Position numbers and translations under genes: made by a program
The notes under the pieces: model-generated
The model's database searches: none
The model's input: the letters and a program-made list of their open reading frames with translations, nothing else
What the model was told of the DNA's origin: nothing
Assembly (NCBI RefSeq): GCF_900162665.1
Contig: NZ_LT727810.1
Span: 589,067 to 653,066, forward strand
DNA: 64,000 nucleotides
Source: Oceanobacillus sojae
Lineage (GTDB): Bacteria; Bacillota; Bacilli; Bacillales; Amphibacillaceae
Direction of reading: 5' to 3'
Part shown: piece after piece, positions 8,440-17,161 of the stretch
Position numbering within the stretch: the first letter of the stretch is position 1
Layout: each line of letters starts with the position of its first letter

Positions 8440-10093
8440 GTGGATATGGCTGGGCTGTCTTATTTTGCTTGCTTACTTATCTCCTTATGTGATTTATGGG
8501 GAAGATGTACATATTAGAGTCCATGATAATATGGACTCTAATCTTGTCTGGTATAAAGTATTGGCTGAGAGCGGCTATATTTTCACTTTAACAGACGTGC
8601 AGCTTCCTTATGCCATTGACGGACTTCCGCGAAGTGCTTTGCCATCTGCATTTGATGCAGCACTTTGGCTGTATGTACTGTTTGAACCGATCACAGCTTA
8701 TACCATCAGCCAGACTATTATGCGCTTTGCAGCGTTTTTCGGCATGTACTTATTATTAACACGCTTCGTTGTGAAAAAAGAAACGACACCCTGGATAACA
8801 GTTGGAGTTTCGCTTGCTTTTGCTATGCTTCCTTACTGGCCGTCAGGTGTTCTTTCGATAGCAGGTATGCCGCTTGCTTTATATGTCTTTTTAATGATCC
8901 GGAAATACCGGACAAAAGCCCCGAAGCATACTTGGATATTACTTGTGCTGATTCCGTTTTTTGCGAATTTCGTTCTCAGCTTTGTTTTCTTTCTGGCGGT
9001 AATCGGTGCACTATGGCTGATTGACCGGATCCGTTATAAAGAATGGAACTGGACTTTTTTTACTGCGCTGGCAGTGATGGCAGGTATTTTTCTGATGAAG
9101 GATTATTTACTAATAACGTCAATGTTTTTTGATAACAGCTTTACCTCTCATCGGGAAGAGCTTAGCTTGAGCGGCAATACTTTTGAACGGAGCTATGAAT
9201 TGGCATGGGAGAATTTTTTATACGGTCATACGCATGACGAAGCCGTTCAGGCCTATATTATTATTCCTGTTATTTTACTGGCAATTTTGCTCGCTTTGTT
9301 TAAAAACCGGTATCCAAAGTGGCTTTTCTCACTGTTTTTAGTTAATTTAGTGTTGTCATTCTGGTACGCATTCTGGTACTGGGAGGGCTGGCAGCCGCTG
9401 AAAGAAAATATTTCTGTTTTAAATACATTTAATTTTGCACGGCTTCACTTTATGGATCCTCCAATTTGGTATATTGCCTTTGCACTCGCTTTAGGTATCC
9501 TTTGGAGGTTTAAAAAAATCGGGAAGCTGCTCGTGGTTGCACTTATCGTGATGCAATGTTTCATGTTGTTCGGTCTGACAGAAGAGTTTAAATACCGGGA
9601 AGCGAATACCCCGACCTTTAAGGAATTTTACTCAGAGGACTTGTTTACATCCATTAAGGACTATATTGGAGAGGATCTAGGTGATTATCGTGTTGTCAGC
9701 ATCGGCTTACACCCGACAATAGCTCAGTATAATGGATTTTACACCCTGGATACGTATAATAATAGCTTTCCACTCGAATATAAGCATGCCTTCCGGAAGG
9801 TGATTGCCGGCGAACTGGACAAAAGCCCGACCTTGGAAAACTATTTTGATACCTGGGGTGGAAGACTATACATGTATGTAGCAGAGCAGGGCAAGGATTA
9901 TATGTTTACGAAGAACCAAAATGAACCTATTCAGGATTTAGCTATTGATACAGAAGCTTTAAAGAAATTAGGAGGAGAATATATATTATCCGCTGTTCCG
10001 ATTGAGAATGCAGAAGATATCGGATTGTCTTTGGAGGAAACTTTTGAAGAAAAGGATTCTGTATGGGAGATTTATTTATATCATGTAATGTAA
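8402..10093 (+). CDS. DUF6044/YkoS-like polytopic membrane protein, putative GT-C transferase
   Basis: 563 residues with about ten membrane helices in the first 390 residues and an extracytoplasmic C-terminal domain of about 170. It resembles Bacillus YkoS (DUF6044), which sits next to a GtrB-like gene (ykoT) in B. subtilis. The short acidic loop after the first helix (VHDNMDSN, near residue 40) is where GT-C enzymes keep catalytic Asp/Glu residues. I infer that it moves the lipid-linked Fuc4NAc to a wall polymer. AAGGGG precedes the ATG at 8402, and a second ATG at 8429 is possible. Last gene of the operon; no clear terminator follows. Confidence 0.7.
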   Translation: MSFKAFSNFMHNKWIWLGCLILLAYLSPYVIYGEDVHIRVHDNMDSNLVWYKVLAESGYIFTLTDVQLPYAIDGLPRSALPSAFDAALWLYVLFEPITAYTISQTIMRFAAFFGMYLLLTRFVVKKETTPWITVGVSLAFAMLPYWPSGVLSIAGMPLALYVFLMIRKYRTKAPKHTWILLVLIPFFANFVLSFVFFLAVIGALWLIDRIRYKEWNWTFFTALAVMAGIFLMKDYLLITSMFFDNSFTSHREELSLSGNTFERSYELAWENFLYGHTHDEAVQAYIIIPVILLAILLALFKNRYPKWLFSLFLVNLVLSFWYAFWYWEGWQPLKENISVLNTFNFARLHFMDPPIWYIAFALALGILWRFKKIGKLLVVALIVMQCFMLFGLTEEFKYREANTPTFKEFYSEDLFTSIKDYIGEDLGDYRVVSIGLHPTIAQYNGFYTLDTYNNSFPLEYKHAFRKVIAGELDKSPTLENYFDTWGGRLYMYVAEQGKDYMFTKNQNEPIQDLAIDTEALKKLGGEYILSAVPIENAEDIGLSLEETFEEKDSVWEIYLYHVM

Positions 10094-10156
10094 CTGGATT
10101 GTAATATTATCCTTGAAAGCATTCGTATGACAGGCTTGGACTACATTTTCCTCTCG

Positions 10157-10187
10157 TTGTGATACAAAACTGTAATATTTCGATAAT
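10157..10187 (+). promoter_or_regulatory. Promoter with WalR-like box shared with the cwlO-like gene
   Basis: TTGTGA (10157-10162), a 19-nt spacer and GATAAT (10182-10187). The sequence TGTAATATTTCGATAAT (10171-10187) recurs with one change before the paralogue at 28954 (28784-28800), 156 and 154 bases before the respective starts. TGTAAT-N5-xATAAT is one base per half-site from the known WalR consensus TGTWAH-N5-TGTWAH. WalR control is therefore an inference. Confidence 0.5.
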
Positions 10188-10342
10188 CTTTCTGCAATCT
10201 CCAGATGTTACACTGCACTAGGAATTTATATTGTGTTAAATTTATCCTATGATTCACAAAACTGCATATTAAAAAAGAGCTGTCATGCTTTTTTCTAGAG
10301 AGAGACCTATGTAGTAGTGATGCAGGAACAGGGGGAAAAGAA

Positions 10343-11653
10343 TTGAAGAAATCATTTTTGCTAGCAATAGTAATGGTAGTTGGTTTCATGAGTTCCAGTA
10401 TTGTACCAGTTCAAGCAGAAACTGCTGATGATCTCGAGGGAGTTCGTGATCAGCGTTTGGAAGTCAAGACGGAGCTGTCTGATTCTGAACAACAAATTGC
10501 TTCAGTGCTAGAAGAATTGGAGCAGTTAAAAAGTGAAATTGCAAGTACAGAAGCTGAATTAGAAGAAAAGCAGCAGGAGATTGATGAAACAGATCAACAG
10601 ATTGATGCTTTATTAGAAGATATTTTTGTATTAGAAGATGAAATGACAGAGCTTGAAGACAAGATTGAGGAACGTTTTGAAATATTAAAAGACCGTATGA
10701 AATCTGTACAGCATTCCGGCGGAGACATTAATTACTTAGAGGTGCTCTTCGGTGCACAGAGCTTTGAAGATTTTATTTCACGGGCAAATGCAGTCAACAA
10801 AATTGCAGATTCTGATGCTTCATTAATTGAACAGCAGGAGGAAGATATAGCTTCCTTGGAAGATAAGCGTTCAGAAGAAGTAGACAAGATGGCTGATTTG
10901 AATGATTTAAAAGATGAACAGGCTTCTGCAAAAGAGAATGTTGAACTGGCACTCGCTGATAGTAATGCACAAAAAGATGAGTTAGAAACAAAACAGTCCG
11001 ATTTGGAATCACTTGTAGCAGAGCTGGAAATTACTGATTCTCAATTGGCATCTTTGGAAGCCGGTATACAAGCGGATATTACTGCTGAAGAAGAAAAAGC
11101 AAAAGAAGAGGAAGCGGCTAAGCTTGCAGAAGCTGAAGAAAAAGCAGCGGAAGAAGAAGTAAAGGTACATCAGGAAAAAGAAACGAGTGTAGCAGCAAAA
11201 ACAATTACAAAGGATTCTGAAGAAGAGACGAAGAAAGAAGAAGCTCCTAAGGAAGAACCTAAAGAAAAAGCTTCTGAGCCAAAAGAAGAGAAGAGCTCAA
11301 GCAATGAAGAAAAAAAGGTTAAAGAAGAAACTGTAGCAGGGAAAGAGGAGCAGAGCTCTGGAAAATCATTTACAGTGTCATCAACCGCATATACGGCTGA
11401 TTGTTCCGGATGCACCGGAATTACTTCAACAGGATTTGATTTAAAACAAAATCCGGGCGCAAAAGTAATTGCCGTTGATCCAAGTGTTATTCCGCTTGGC
11501 AGCATTGTCGAAGTGGAAGGTTACGGAGTAGCTGTAGCACGGGATACCGGCGGAGCAATTAAAGGAAATAAAATTGATGTTTTCTTCTCAGATACATCTC
11601 AAGCGCATAGCTGGGGAAGAAAAGACGTTAAAGTAACGATATTGGAAAGATAA
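10343..11653 (+). CDS. Secreted PcsB-like coiled-coil protein with C-terminal 3D domain
   Basis: 436 residues. A signal peptide (residues 1-25, cleavage after VQA) is followed by a long coiled coil (about 28-250) containing the PcsB/CwlO-type segment GGDINYLEVLFGAQSFEDF. Next is a Lys/Glu-rich linker (about 250-345) and a 3D double-psi barrel domain (about 350-436) with its conserved aspartates (VDPSVIPLG, ARDTGGAIKG, IDVFFSD). 3D domains occur in lytic wall enzymes such as YocH. The first 230 residues closely parallel the CwlO-like protein at 28954, so the two differ mainly in their catalytic ends. The start is TTG 10343 after GGGGG. The leader is about 150 nt long. Confidence 0.85.
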   Translation: MKKSFLLAIVMVVGFMSSSIVPVQAETADDLEGVRDQRLEVKTELSDSEQQIASVLEELEQLKSEIASTEAELEEKQQEIDETDQQIDALLEDIFVLEDEMTELEDKIEERFEILKDRMKSVQHSGGDINYLEVLFGAQSFEDFISRANAVNKIADSDASLIEQQEEDIASLEDKRSEEVDKMADLNDLKDEQASAKENVELALADSNAQKDELETKQSDLESLVAELEITDSQLASLEAGIQADITAEEEKAKEEEAAKLAEAEEKAAEEEVKVHQEKETSVAAKTITKDSEEETKKEEAPKEEPKEKASEPKEEKSSSNEEKKVKEETVAGKEEQSSGKSFTVSSTAYTADCSGCTGITSTGFDLKQNPGAKVIAVDPSVIPLGSIVEVEGYGVAVARDTGGAIKGNKIDVFFSDTSQAHSWGRKDVKVTILER

Positions 11654-11654
11654 A

Positions 11655-11691
11655 TAAAAGCATGTGTCCTAACAAAGGATACATGCTTTTT
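11655..11691. terminator. Bidirectional terminator
   Basis: AAAAGCATGTGTCCT pairs with AGGATACATGCTTTT (one G-U pair) around a 5-nt loop, and T runs follow on either strand. It lies between the 3D-domain gene and the convergent copD gene. Confidence 0.85.
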
Positions 11692-11710
11692 GTGTTATAT
11701 ATTTTTTAAA

Positions 11711-12811
11711 TCAGCTGACCACAATACTTTGAATAAAAGCAAAGTATCCCATTATGACAAAGAGAAGCGACGCCAGATAAGAAAGCGCAGGATGTCTCTT
11801 CGTTTTAAAAATGTAGATGCTGGCCGCAAGACATATTGCTGCCAAGCCGATAAAGAAGAAAACAGATCCGTCTAATACTAAATTTATACCTGCCCCATCC
11901 ATAGATCCATCATAAAACATATTTAATATCGGAGCGTACCCGGTGTGTGCGATAAGATTTTCAATATGAAGCGGCGGTGATTGCTCATTCATAATACCTG
12001 TCAGCAATAAGATAAATAAAATAATAAAGAACTCTACTCGTATCCAGGGCTGTGCCTGAAAGGCTGTATCAGCTTGTAAACGCCGTTTCATCCAAACCCC
12101 GTTAAATACGGCATAGAGCAATAAAGGAATAATAAATAATTGTTTTAAAAATAAACTCTGACCATAAGAAACAAGGAGGGCATCGCCATATTGTCTCAAG
12201 TCAACAGTGAATTGTGCTAATAGAATACCACTGAGAACGACAATAGCAAAACAGATCAATGCAAATGGATGATAATTATTTATAAAACGCAGCCAGTCAA
12301 CAGATTTTGGCGCAAACCAGCTGACCATGATCAAAGTTCCAACCCAGGCACTTACCGCAAACAGATGAATCGAATGCGTTATTGCTCCCAAAACTCCTTC
12401 GAATGACCCTGCATGACTGGCCCAGCCAATTCCAATTGCCGTCAGAGCTGTGAAAATAACTCCTGTCCATGCTGTTAGTTTACTGTTTGTATCTTTGACA
12501 AATGCAATATAAACACTGAAAAGAACGCAAATAATAAATAAGAATAACCAGGCGTTTCCAATGCGGAAGGATAATAAGACAGTTTCAAAGCCCGAGCCTA
12601 ATGAAGTGCGTCTGGCAATATGGCTGATAAGCTGAATGAGGGGAATAAATGCAAATAAGGCAATACCCCAAATCGCTGCCAGCTGCAGGTTGGAGGGCAC
12701 TTTGATCTTAATAGAAGAAGTGGCAGGAAGCAATCTGATCAGAAAGCTTCCTGCTAAAAAGGCAAGGCAAAGATATAAGAATGTTTCTGTTAATATGGTT
12801 AGATAGAACAT
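11711..12811 (-). CDS. CopD-family copper transport/resistance membrane protein
   Basis: 366 residues, almost wholly made of about eight to nine membrane helices, with conserved segments of the CopD/YcnJ membrane domain such as THSIHLFAVSAWVGTLIMVSWFAP (middle of the protein) and a late FYDGSMDGAG loop. CopD proteins pass copper across the membrane together with CopC. In B. subtilis YcnJ the CopC and CopD parts are one polypeptide; here they are separate genes 3 bases apart. Confidence 0.82.
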   Translation of the reverse strand: MFYLTILTETFLYLCLAFLAGSFLIRLLPATSSIKIKVPSNLQLAAIWGIALFAFIPLIQLISHIARRTSLGSGFETVLLSFRIGNAWLFLFIICVLFSVYIAFVKDTNSKLTAWTGVIFTALTAIGIGWASHAGSFEGVLGAITHSIHLFAVSAWVGTLIMVSWFAPKSVDWLRFINNYHPFALICFAIVVLSGILLAQFTVDLRQYGDALLVSYGQSLFLKQLFIIPLLLYAVFNGVWMKRRLQADTAFQAQPWIRVEFFIILFILLLTGIMNEQSPPLHIENLIAHTGYAPILNMFYDGSMDGAGINLVLDGSVFFFIGLAAICLAASIYIFKTKRHPALSYLASLLFVIMGYFAFIQSIVVS

Positions 12812-12814
12812 ACA

Positions 12815-13384
12815 TTATTTCTTCCTTTTTAATAATACAATAGCTACGACAGCGATAATTGCAACAAGTAAAATAGTAATTAACAGGGTATTTGAATTAC
12901 TATCCTCTGCTGCTGTGTCTTGAACATCGCTTTCGGATGCGGCTTCGTTTTCATCAGCCTGTTCTTCAGATGCATCTTCCTGTCCATTTGTATCTTCCTC
13001 TGTGGCTTCTTCAGCCGCTGTTTCCTCTATGTCCACTTCAAATGAAAGGGAATCCTCCATAGGATGGCCATCGACGCCAATAATGTCCCAGCTGAGGGTA
13101 TATGCTCCGTTTTCTAAAGGCTCTGTAACATCAGCAGATAATTCATCATCATTCACAGTAATATTATCAAGAGTAATCTCAGTTCCATCCTCTTTTTGTA
13201 ACTCCAATACAGCACTTTCTTCAATCACTGTTTCAAAATAAAGGGTGACACTGTCTAAAGCCTCTGTTACTGTTGAACCTTCCTCTGGATCAGATGTATC
13301 AAGATGTGTATGTGCAAAGGCAGGACTCGCACTGAATACAAATAATAAGGTAACTAGAGCTAAAGCTCCTGTAAGTTTTTTCAT
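12815..13384 (-). CDS. CopC-domain copper-binding protein, membrane anchored
   Basis: 189 residues. A signal peptide ends at PAFA and leaves His26 as the mature N-terminus (HTHLDTSDP), as usual for CopC, where this His ligates Cu(II). The second ligand region VDGHPMEDSLSF is near residue 110. An acidic, low-complexity linker (about 125-165) leads to a C-terminal helix and a KRKK stop-transfer signal, so the domain is displayed outside the cell. AGGAG precedes the ATG. On the minus strand, TTGTAA-N17-TTATAT just upstream is a plausible promoter. It probably hands copper to the adjacent CopD. Confidence 0.85.
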   Translation of the reverse strand: MKKLTGALALVTLLFVFSASPAFAHTHLDTSDPEEGSTVTEALDSVTLYFETVIEESAVLELQKEDGTEITLDNITVNDDELSADVTEPLENGAYTLSWDIIGVDGHPMEDSLSFEVDIEETAAEEATEEDTNGQEDASEEQADENEAASESDVQDTAAEDSNSNTLLITILLVAIIAVVAIVLLKRKK

Positions 13385-13579
13385 AATGTTTTTCTCCTTT
13401 TTGTTGAATTAAATATAATTTATTCAAACTCAAGCTTACAAAAGAATAAGACAAGTAACAAGTCTAATCAAAATAAAACAGCCACATTTTTATAAACTAT
13501 GAACAATTGATGACAATGCTTTTTCTGGTAAACTGTAGTAGACTAATAAATATAACTTAATTTTACAAGGGGGATAATA

Positions 13580-14635
13580 ATGAGTAGTTTTCCCAATACT
13601 GAAGAAACAATGACATTAATTAAAGAGTTGGTTACGATACCAAGTCCGTCCGGCTACACAAAGGATGCAATCCAATTTATTGAACAGCGGCTGGAAATAA
13701 GCAATGTGGAGACGAAAAGAAATCGTAAAGGCGGCCTGATTGCGACGTTACCGGGGAAGAATACGTCGAAGCACCGCTTCCTGACAGCTCATGTAGACAC
13801 ATTAGGAGCAATTGTTAAAGAAATAAAAACTGATGGCCGCTTGAAAATTCAAGTCATTGGCGGCTTTCCGCTTAACTACGTTGAAGGGGAATACTGCACC
13901 ATCCACACGGTAAGCGGGAAAAAATATACAGGTACCATTTTAATGCATCAAACTGCTGTTCACGTATATCGAAAAGCCGGTGAACTGAAAAGAGATACGG
14001 AAAATATGGAAGTGCGGATTGATGAAGTGGTGAAGAGTGAGGAAGAAACCCGTAAATTAGGCATTGAAATTGGTGATTTCATCTCTTTTGATCCGCGGGT
14101 GGAAAAAACAGAATCAGGCTTTATTAAATCCCGTCATTTGGACGATAAAGCTAGTGCCGCTATCCTGATTAAGGTGATCGAAAAGCTTGCAGCAGACCAG
14201 ACAGAATTACCATATACAACGCATTTTCTCTTTTCCAATAATGAAGAAATCGGCTATGGAGGAAACTCCAATATCCCGCCGGAAGTTGTAGAATACTTAG
14301 CAGTTGATATGGGAGCTATCGGGGATGGCCAAAGAACGGATGAATTCACAGTATCGATTTGTGTGAAGGACGCCTCCGGACCATATCATTATGGCCTCCG
14401 CAATCATCTCACCGAAATTGCCAAGGCCAACGAAATTGAGTTTAAATTAGATATTTATCCTTATTACCAATCCGATGCATCCGCAGCCATTCATGCCGGA
14501 CATGATATCATTCATGGACTTATTGGACCGGGAATCGATGCATCACATGCATTTGAACGTACACATGAATCGTCTCTCAAGCACACAGAGAATTTAGTTT
14601 ACCATTATGTACAGTCGGAAATGACAGAGGAATAA
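13580..14635 (+). CDS. M42-family metallopeptidase (YtoP/FrvX-like aminopeptidase)
   Basis: 351-residue dinuclear metal aminopeptidase. Metal ligands and catalytic residues are recognisable in TAHVDTLGA (His, near residue 72), RHLDDKASA (Asp), SNNEEIGYGG (Glu-Glu) and LAVDMGAIGDG (Asp), with a C-terminal ASHAFERTHESSL histidine. M42 enzymes such as YtoP and YsdC form large tetrahedral assemblies that trim peptides in the cytosol. GGGGG stands 8 bases before the ATG. Monocistronic, with a terminator at 14643. Confidence 0.88.
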   Translation: MSSFPNTEETMTLIKELVTIPSPSGYTKDAIQFIEQRLEISNVETKRNRKGGLIATLPGKNTSKHRFLTAHVDTLGAIVKEIKTDGRLKIQVIGGFPLNYVEGEYCTIHTVSGKKYTGTILMHQTAVHVYRKAGELKRDTENMEVRIDEVVKSEEETRKLGIEIGDFISFDPRVEKTESGFIKSRHLDDKASAAILIKVIEKLAADQTELPYTTHFLFSNNEEIGYGGNSNIPPEVVEYLAVDMGAIGDGQRTDEFTVSICVKDASGPYHYGLRNHLTEIAKANEIEFKLDIYPYYQSDASAAIHAGHDIIHGLIGPGIDASHAFERTHESSLKHTENLVYHYVQSEMTEE

Positions 14636-14642
14636 AAGAACG

Positions 14643-14683
14643 AAAAAATAAGATCGGGGTACTTTACCTGGTCTTATTTTTTT
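14643..14683 (+). terminator. Intrinsic terminator of the M42 peptidase gene
   Basis: AATAAGATC and GGTCTTATT (one G-U pair) form a stem preceded by A's and followed by seven T's, 8 bases after the stop codon. Confidence 0.7.
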
Positions 14684-14852
14684 GTGAATAAAAATATCAA
14701 TTGACGTTTATTAACTAACTAGCCACTCTAAAATAATGCTGTTTAAAAATAAAAAATTAAACAGATGGAATCATTGGTACATAAGGGTTTTTCTGAATAA
14801 ATCGCTTATTATTTACAAATAGCAAGTTGACTTTTCAAAGATTGTGTTATAG

Positions 14853-14876
14853 GGTTAGTTGCATAAGTAATTAACC
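14853..14876. promoter_or_regulatory. Palindromic operator candidate for the GntR regulator
   Basis: GGTTAGTT (14853-14860) and AATTAACC (14869-14876) are inverted half-sites with an 8-base spacer (7 of 8 positions match). They lie 18 bases before the regulator's ATG. A TTGACT at 14827 could be the -35. The position suits autorepression by a YtrA-type repressor; this is an inference. Confidence 0.5.
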
Positions 14877-14894
14877 AATTAAGGGATGAGGCTA

Positions 14895-15272
14895 ATGAAA
14901 AAAGAATTGGATGAAAACAAACCGATTTTTCTGCAGATAAAAGAGCAAATTGAAGATTCTATTATCGACGGTTCATTAAATAGTGGAGAACGTGCACCTT
15001 CTACAAATGAGTTTGCTAAATTTTATCAGATCAATCCGGCAACTGCTGGAAAAGGAATCAATGAGCTCGTCTCAGAAGGTATTTTGTTAAAGAAACGGGG
15101 CGTGGGGATGTTTGTGACTGAGGAAGCAAAAGGGATTGTTATTGAAAAAAGAAAACAGACATTTTATGAAAACTATTTACTTCCAATGAAAAGGGAAGCA
15201 CAGAAGCTGGAAATGGACAGACAAGAGTTGATTAATATGCTTAACCGGGAGGATGAGGCTAATGGAAATTAA
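14895..15272 (+). CDS. GntR-family regulator, YtrA type
   Basis: 125 residues. An N-terminal winged helix (KPIFLQIKEQIEDSI ... PSTNEFAKFYQINPATAGKGINELVSEGILLKKRGVGMFV, residues 8-80) is followed by only about 45 residues. This is the short C-terminal form typical of YtrA regulators, which control adjacent ABC transporters. I choose ATG 14895 over the ATG at 14886 because GGGATGAGG then lies at normal distance. The 3' end overlaps the ABC ATPase gene by 11 bases. Confidence 0.88.
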   Translation: MKKELDENKPIFLQIKEQIEDSIIDGSLNSGERAPSTNEFAKFYQINPATAGKGINELVSEGILLKKRGVGMFVTEEAKGIVIEKRKQTFYENYLLPMKREAQKLEMDRQELINMLNREDEANGN

Positions 15273-16119
15273 AGTAGATCAATTAAGTAAAAACTATGGA
15301 GAAAATTATGCTTTGGATCAGGTTTCTTTTACGTTGAAGGGGAACAAAATCTATGGATTATTAGGGAGAAATGGAGCGGGAAAGACGACATTTATGGATA
15401 TTTTAAGCGGCCAGATTTTAGCATCCGCAGGCAGCATTTCCATTGACGGAGAGGATCCTTTTGATAACCAGCGATTAACAGAATCTATTTGCTTGATTAA
15501 AGAAGCAAATAATTTCAATCCAGAGCTAAAAATAAAACAAGTATTGAAGATCTATGCTTACTTTTATCCAAACTGGGATCAGGAAATGGCAGAAGAATTA
15601 GTAGAGAGTTTTAATTTAAAGCAATCAGCCAAAATAAAGACATTATCCAAAGGAATGGAGTCTGCATTAGGCATCACGGCAGGATTAGCGAGCAGAGCGC
15701 CAATTACAGTATTTGATGAACCTTATATCGGTATGGATGCTCCATCCCGTAAAAAGTTCTATGAAATATTATTGGAGGATTATCAGGAAAATCCGCGGAC
15801 GATTATCTTTTCGACACATTTAATTGATGAGGTCAGCTTGATGTTTGAGGAAGTCATTATCTTAAGGGAAGGCTCCGTTATTTTACAGGAAAGCGCAGAA
15901 GACCTGCGGGCGAAAACAATCGCAATTTCTGGACCAAAGGATCAGGTAGATGCCTTTTTAGCAGATAAAGAAATTATTCAGCGCAATGACTTAGCAGGCA
16001 GCTCCATGGCCTATGCTTTTGGCAGCAGGAAAGAGGCGTTAGATGCTGGTCTTGAAGTAGAAGGCGTACCAGTCCAGGAATTAATGATTCATTTAACGGA
16101 GAAGAAGAAAGGGGCATAA
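15262..16119 (+). CDS. ABC transporter ATP-binding protein (YtrB-like)
   Basis: 285-residue ABC ATPase with Walker A GLLGRNGAGKTTF (about residue 32), a degenerate signature LSKGMESALGITAGL, Walker B ITVFDEPYIGMD, and the H-loop IIFSTHLIDEV. The signature reads LSKGM instead of LSGGQ, as in YtrB/YtrE and EcsA-like exporters. The same GGATGAGGCTAATG leader appears before both this ATG and that of the regulator gene. It pairs with the permease 3 bases downstream. The exported substrate is unknown; ytr operons respond to cell-wall antibiotics. Confidence 0.9.
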   Translation: MEIKVDQLSKNYGENYALDQVSFTLKGNKIYGLLGRNGAGKTTFMDILSGQILASAGSISIDGEDPFDNQRLTESICLIKEANNFNPELKIKQVLKIYAYFYPNWDQEMAEELVESFNLKQSAKIKTLSKGMESALGITAGLASRAPITVFDEPYIGMDAPSRKKFYEILLEDYQENPRTIIFSTHLIDEVSLMFEEVIILREGSVILQESAEDLRAKTIAISGPKDQVDAFLADKEIIQRNDLAGSSMAYAFGSRKEALDAGLEVEGVPVQELMIHLTEKKKGA

Positions 16120-16122
16120 TCC

Positions 16123-16827
16123 ATGAACAATCAAATAAAAGGTATGTTTTACGCTTATTCGACGGAAGTAATGCGGACAGCCAAAATCTTTTTTGCTATT
16201 TTTATAGGGTGTATTATCGCATCAGCTATTATCTGTTATTTATTACTTGGAGCTGTCGAGGATTTTAAAATGTATTTCGCTATCCCGTTCGGAACTTATT
16301 TTAATGTAGGTGTTGTTGGAGTTTTGTTAGTAAAAGGCAGTGTTCCATTCGGATTGAAGATGGGCGCTACCCGTAAGAATATGTATCTTATGCATTTATA
16401 TTTTATGGCAGCTTACTCTTTTATTATGGCATTTTTAGGAAGTACTCTTCAGCAGGTAACAGAGTGGATATTTAACGCGGTCGGAGTTACAAACTATATT
16501 TATGTTCATCCGGCGATGCTTTTAACAGATAACTGGGTGATGAGAATCGTCGTAGATACATTTGTGATGTTTTTTATTATGACACTATTATATTTAATTG
16601 GATTAATTTTTTATCGTACCGGTCTGGCCGGAGCAGGAAGTTTATTAGGGGTCCTGCTGGTGGTTATACTATATGGGGTTTTTGAAGGCTGGATGATTCA
16701 AGCAGCTGTTGACCTTTTCTCCAATGTTACACTTATGACCTTTGTAATGCTATTTTTAATTGGTATTGTGCTTTATCTGATAGCATTCCCGTTTATAAGG
16801 AAAATTACTATAGTGAATAGGCGTTAA
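16123..16827 (+). CDS. ABC transporter permease
   Basis: 234 residues with six hydrophobic helices (about 20-45, 60-75, 95-120, 140-165, 170-190, 200-225) and no extracellular domain. It is the membrane partner of the ATPase ending 3 bases upstream. The sequence gives no substrate. Last gene of the GntR operon, followed by a 41-base palindrome. Confidence 0.8.
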   Translation: MNNQIKGMFYAYSTEVMRTAKIFFAIFIGCIIASAIICYLLLGAVEDFKMYFAIPFGTYFNVGVVGVLLVKGSVPFGLKMGATRKNMYLMHLYFMAAYSFIMAFLGSTLQQVTEWIFNAVGVTNYIYVHPAMLLTDNWVMRIVVDTFVMFFIMTLLYLIGLIFYRTGLAGAGSLLGVLLVVILYGVFEGWMIQAAVDLFSNVTLMTFVMLFLIGIVLYLIAFPFIRKITIVNRR

Positions 16828-16920
16828 GGAAGCTGGGATTGTCTTTTGGTCAATACAAGAGGAAGTTTTTAACGTTTTAGAAATTTTAAAGAGTCGAATT
16901 TTATAAATAGGTATAGAAGA

Positions 16921-16967
16921 GAGCTGTTGTCAAATGCATGACATGCATTTGACAACAGCTCCTTTTA
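16921..16967. repeat. 41-base near-perfect palindrome, probable terminator/repeat
   Basis: Two 20-base arms (16921-16940 and 16942-16961) are perfect inverted copies around a single A, followed by CCTTTT. The outer part AGCTGTTG/CAACAGCT matches the hairpins at 54684 and 55737. It could end the GntR/ABC operon. Its perfection and the shared outer arms suggest a dispersed repeat family. Confidence 0.65.
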
Positions 16968-17002
16968 AAAGTTTTATATTATATTGTTAACGGAATAAAT
17001 AT

Positions 17003-17161
17003 TTATTTTTTTAAATTAGGGTTCTCGGATTTTGCTTCATTAACCCGGGGTCTCCGAAAGCCGCCGGCAATATCTGCCTGTTTAAATTCTTTAGAGTAAT
17101 GGACCTCTTGAGCATCAGCAATGTCCCTCTTTTTTGCTGGCTGATATTGTGTATTTCTCAT
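17003..17161 (-). CDS. YfhE-like small protein
   Basis: 52-residue ORF. The ATG at 17161 (reverse strand) has AAAGGATG at normal spacing. The sequence contains DAQEVHYSKEFKQAD followed by a basic GGFRRPR segment, which matches my memory of the YfhE family of very small, highly charged Bacillus proteins of unknown function. It sits alone between the ABC operon and the TnpB element. Confidence 0.65.
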   Translation of the reverse strand: MRNTQYQPAKKRDIADAQEVHYSKEFKQADIAGGFRRPRVNEAKSENPNLKK

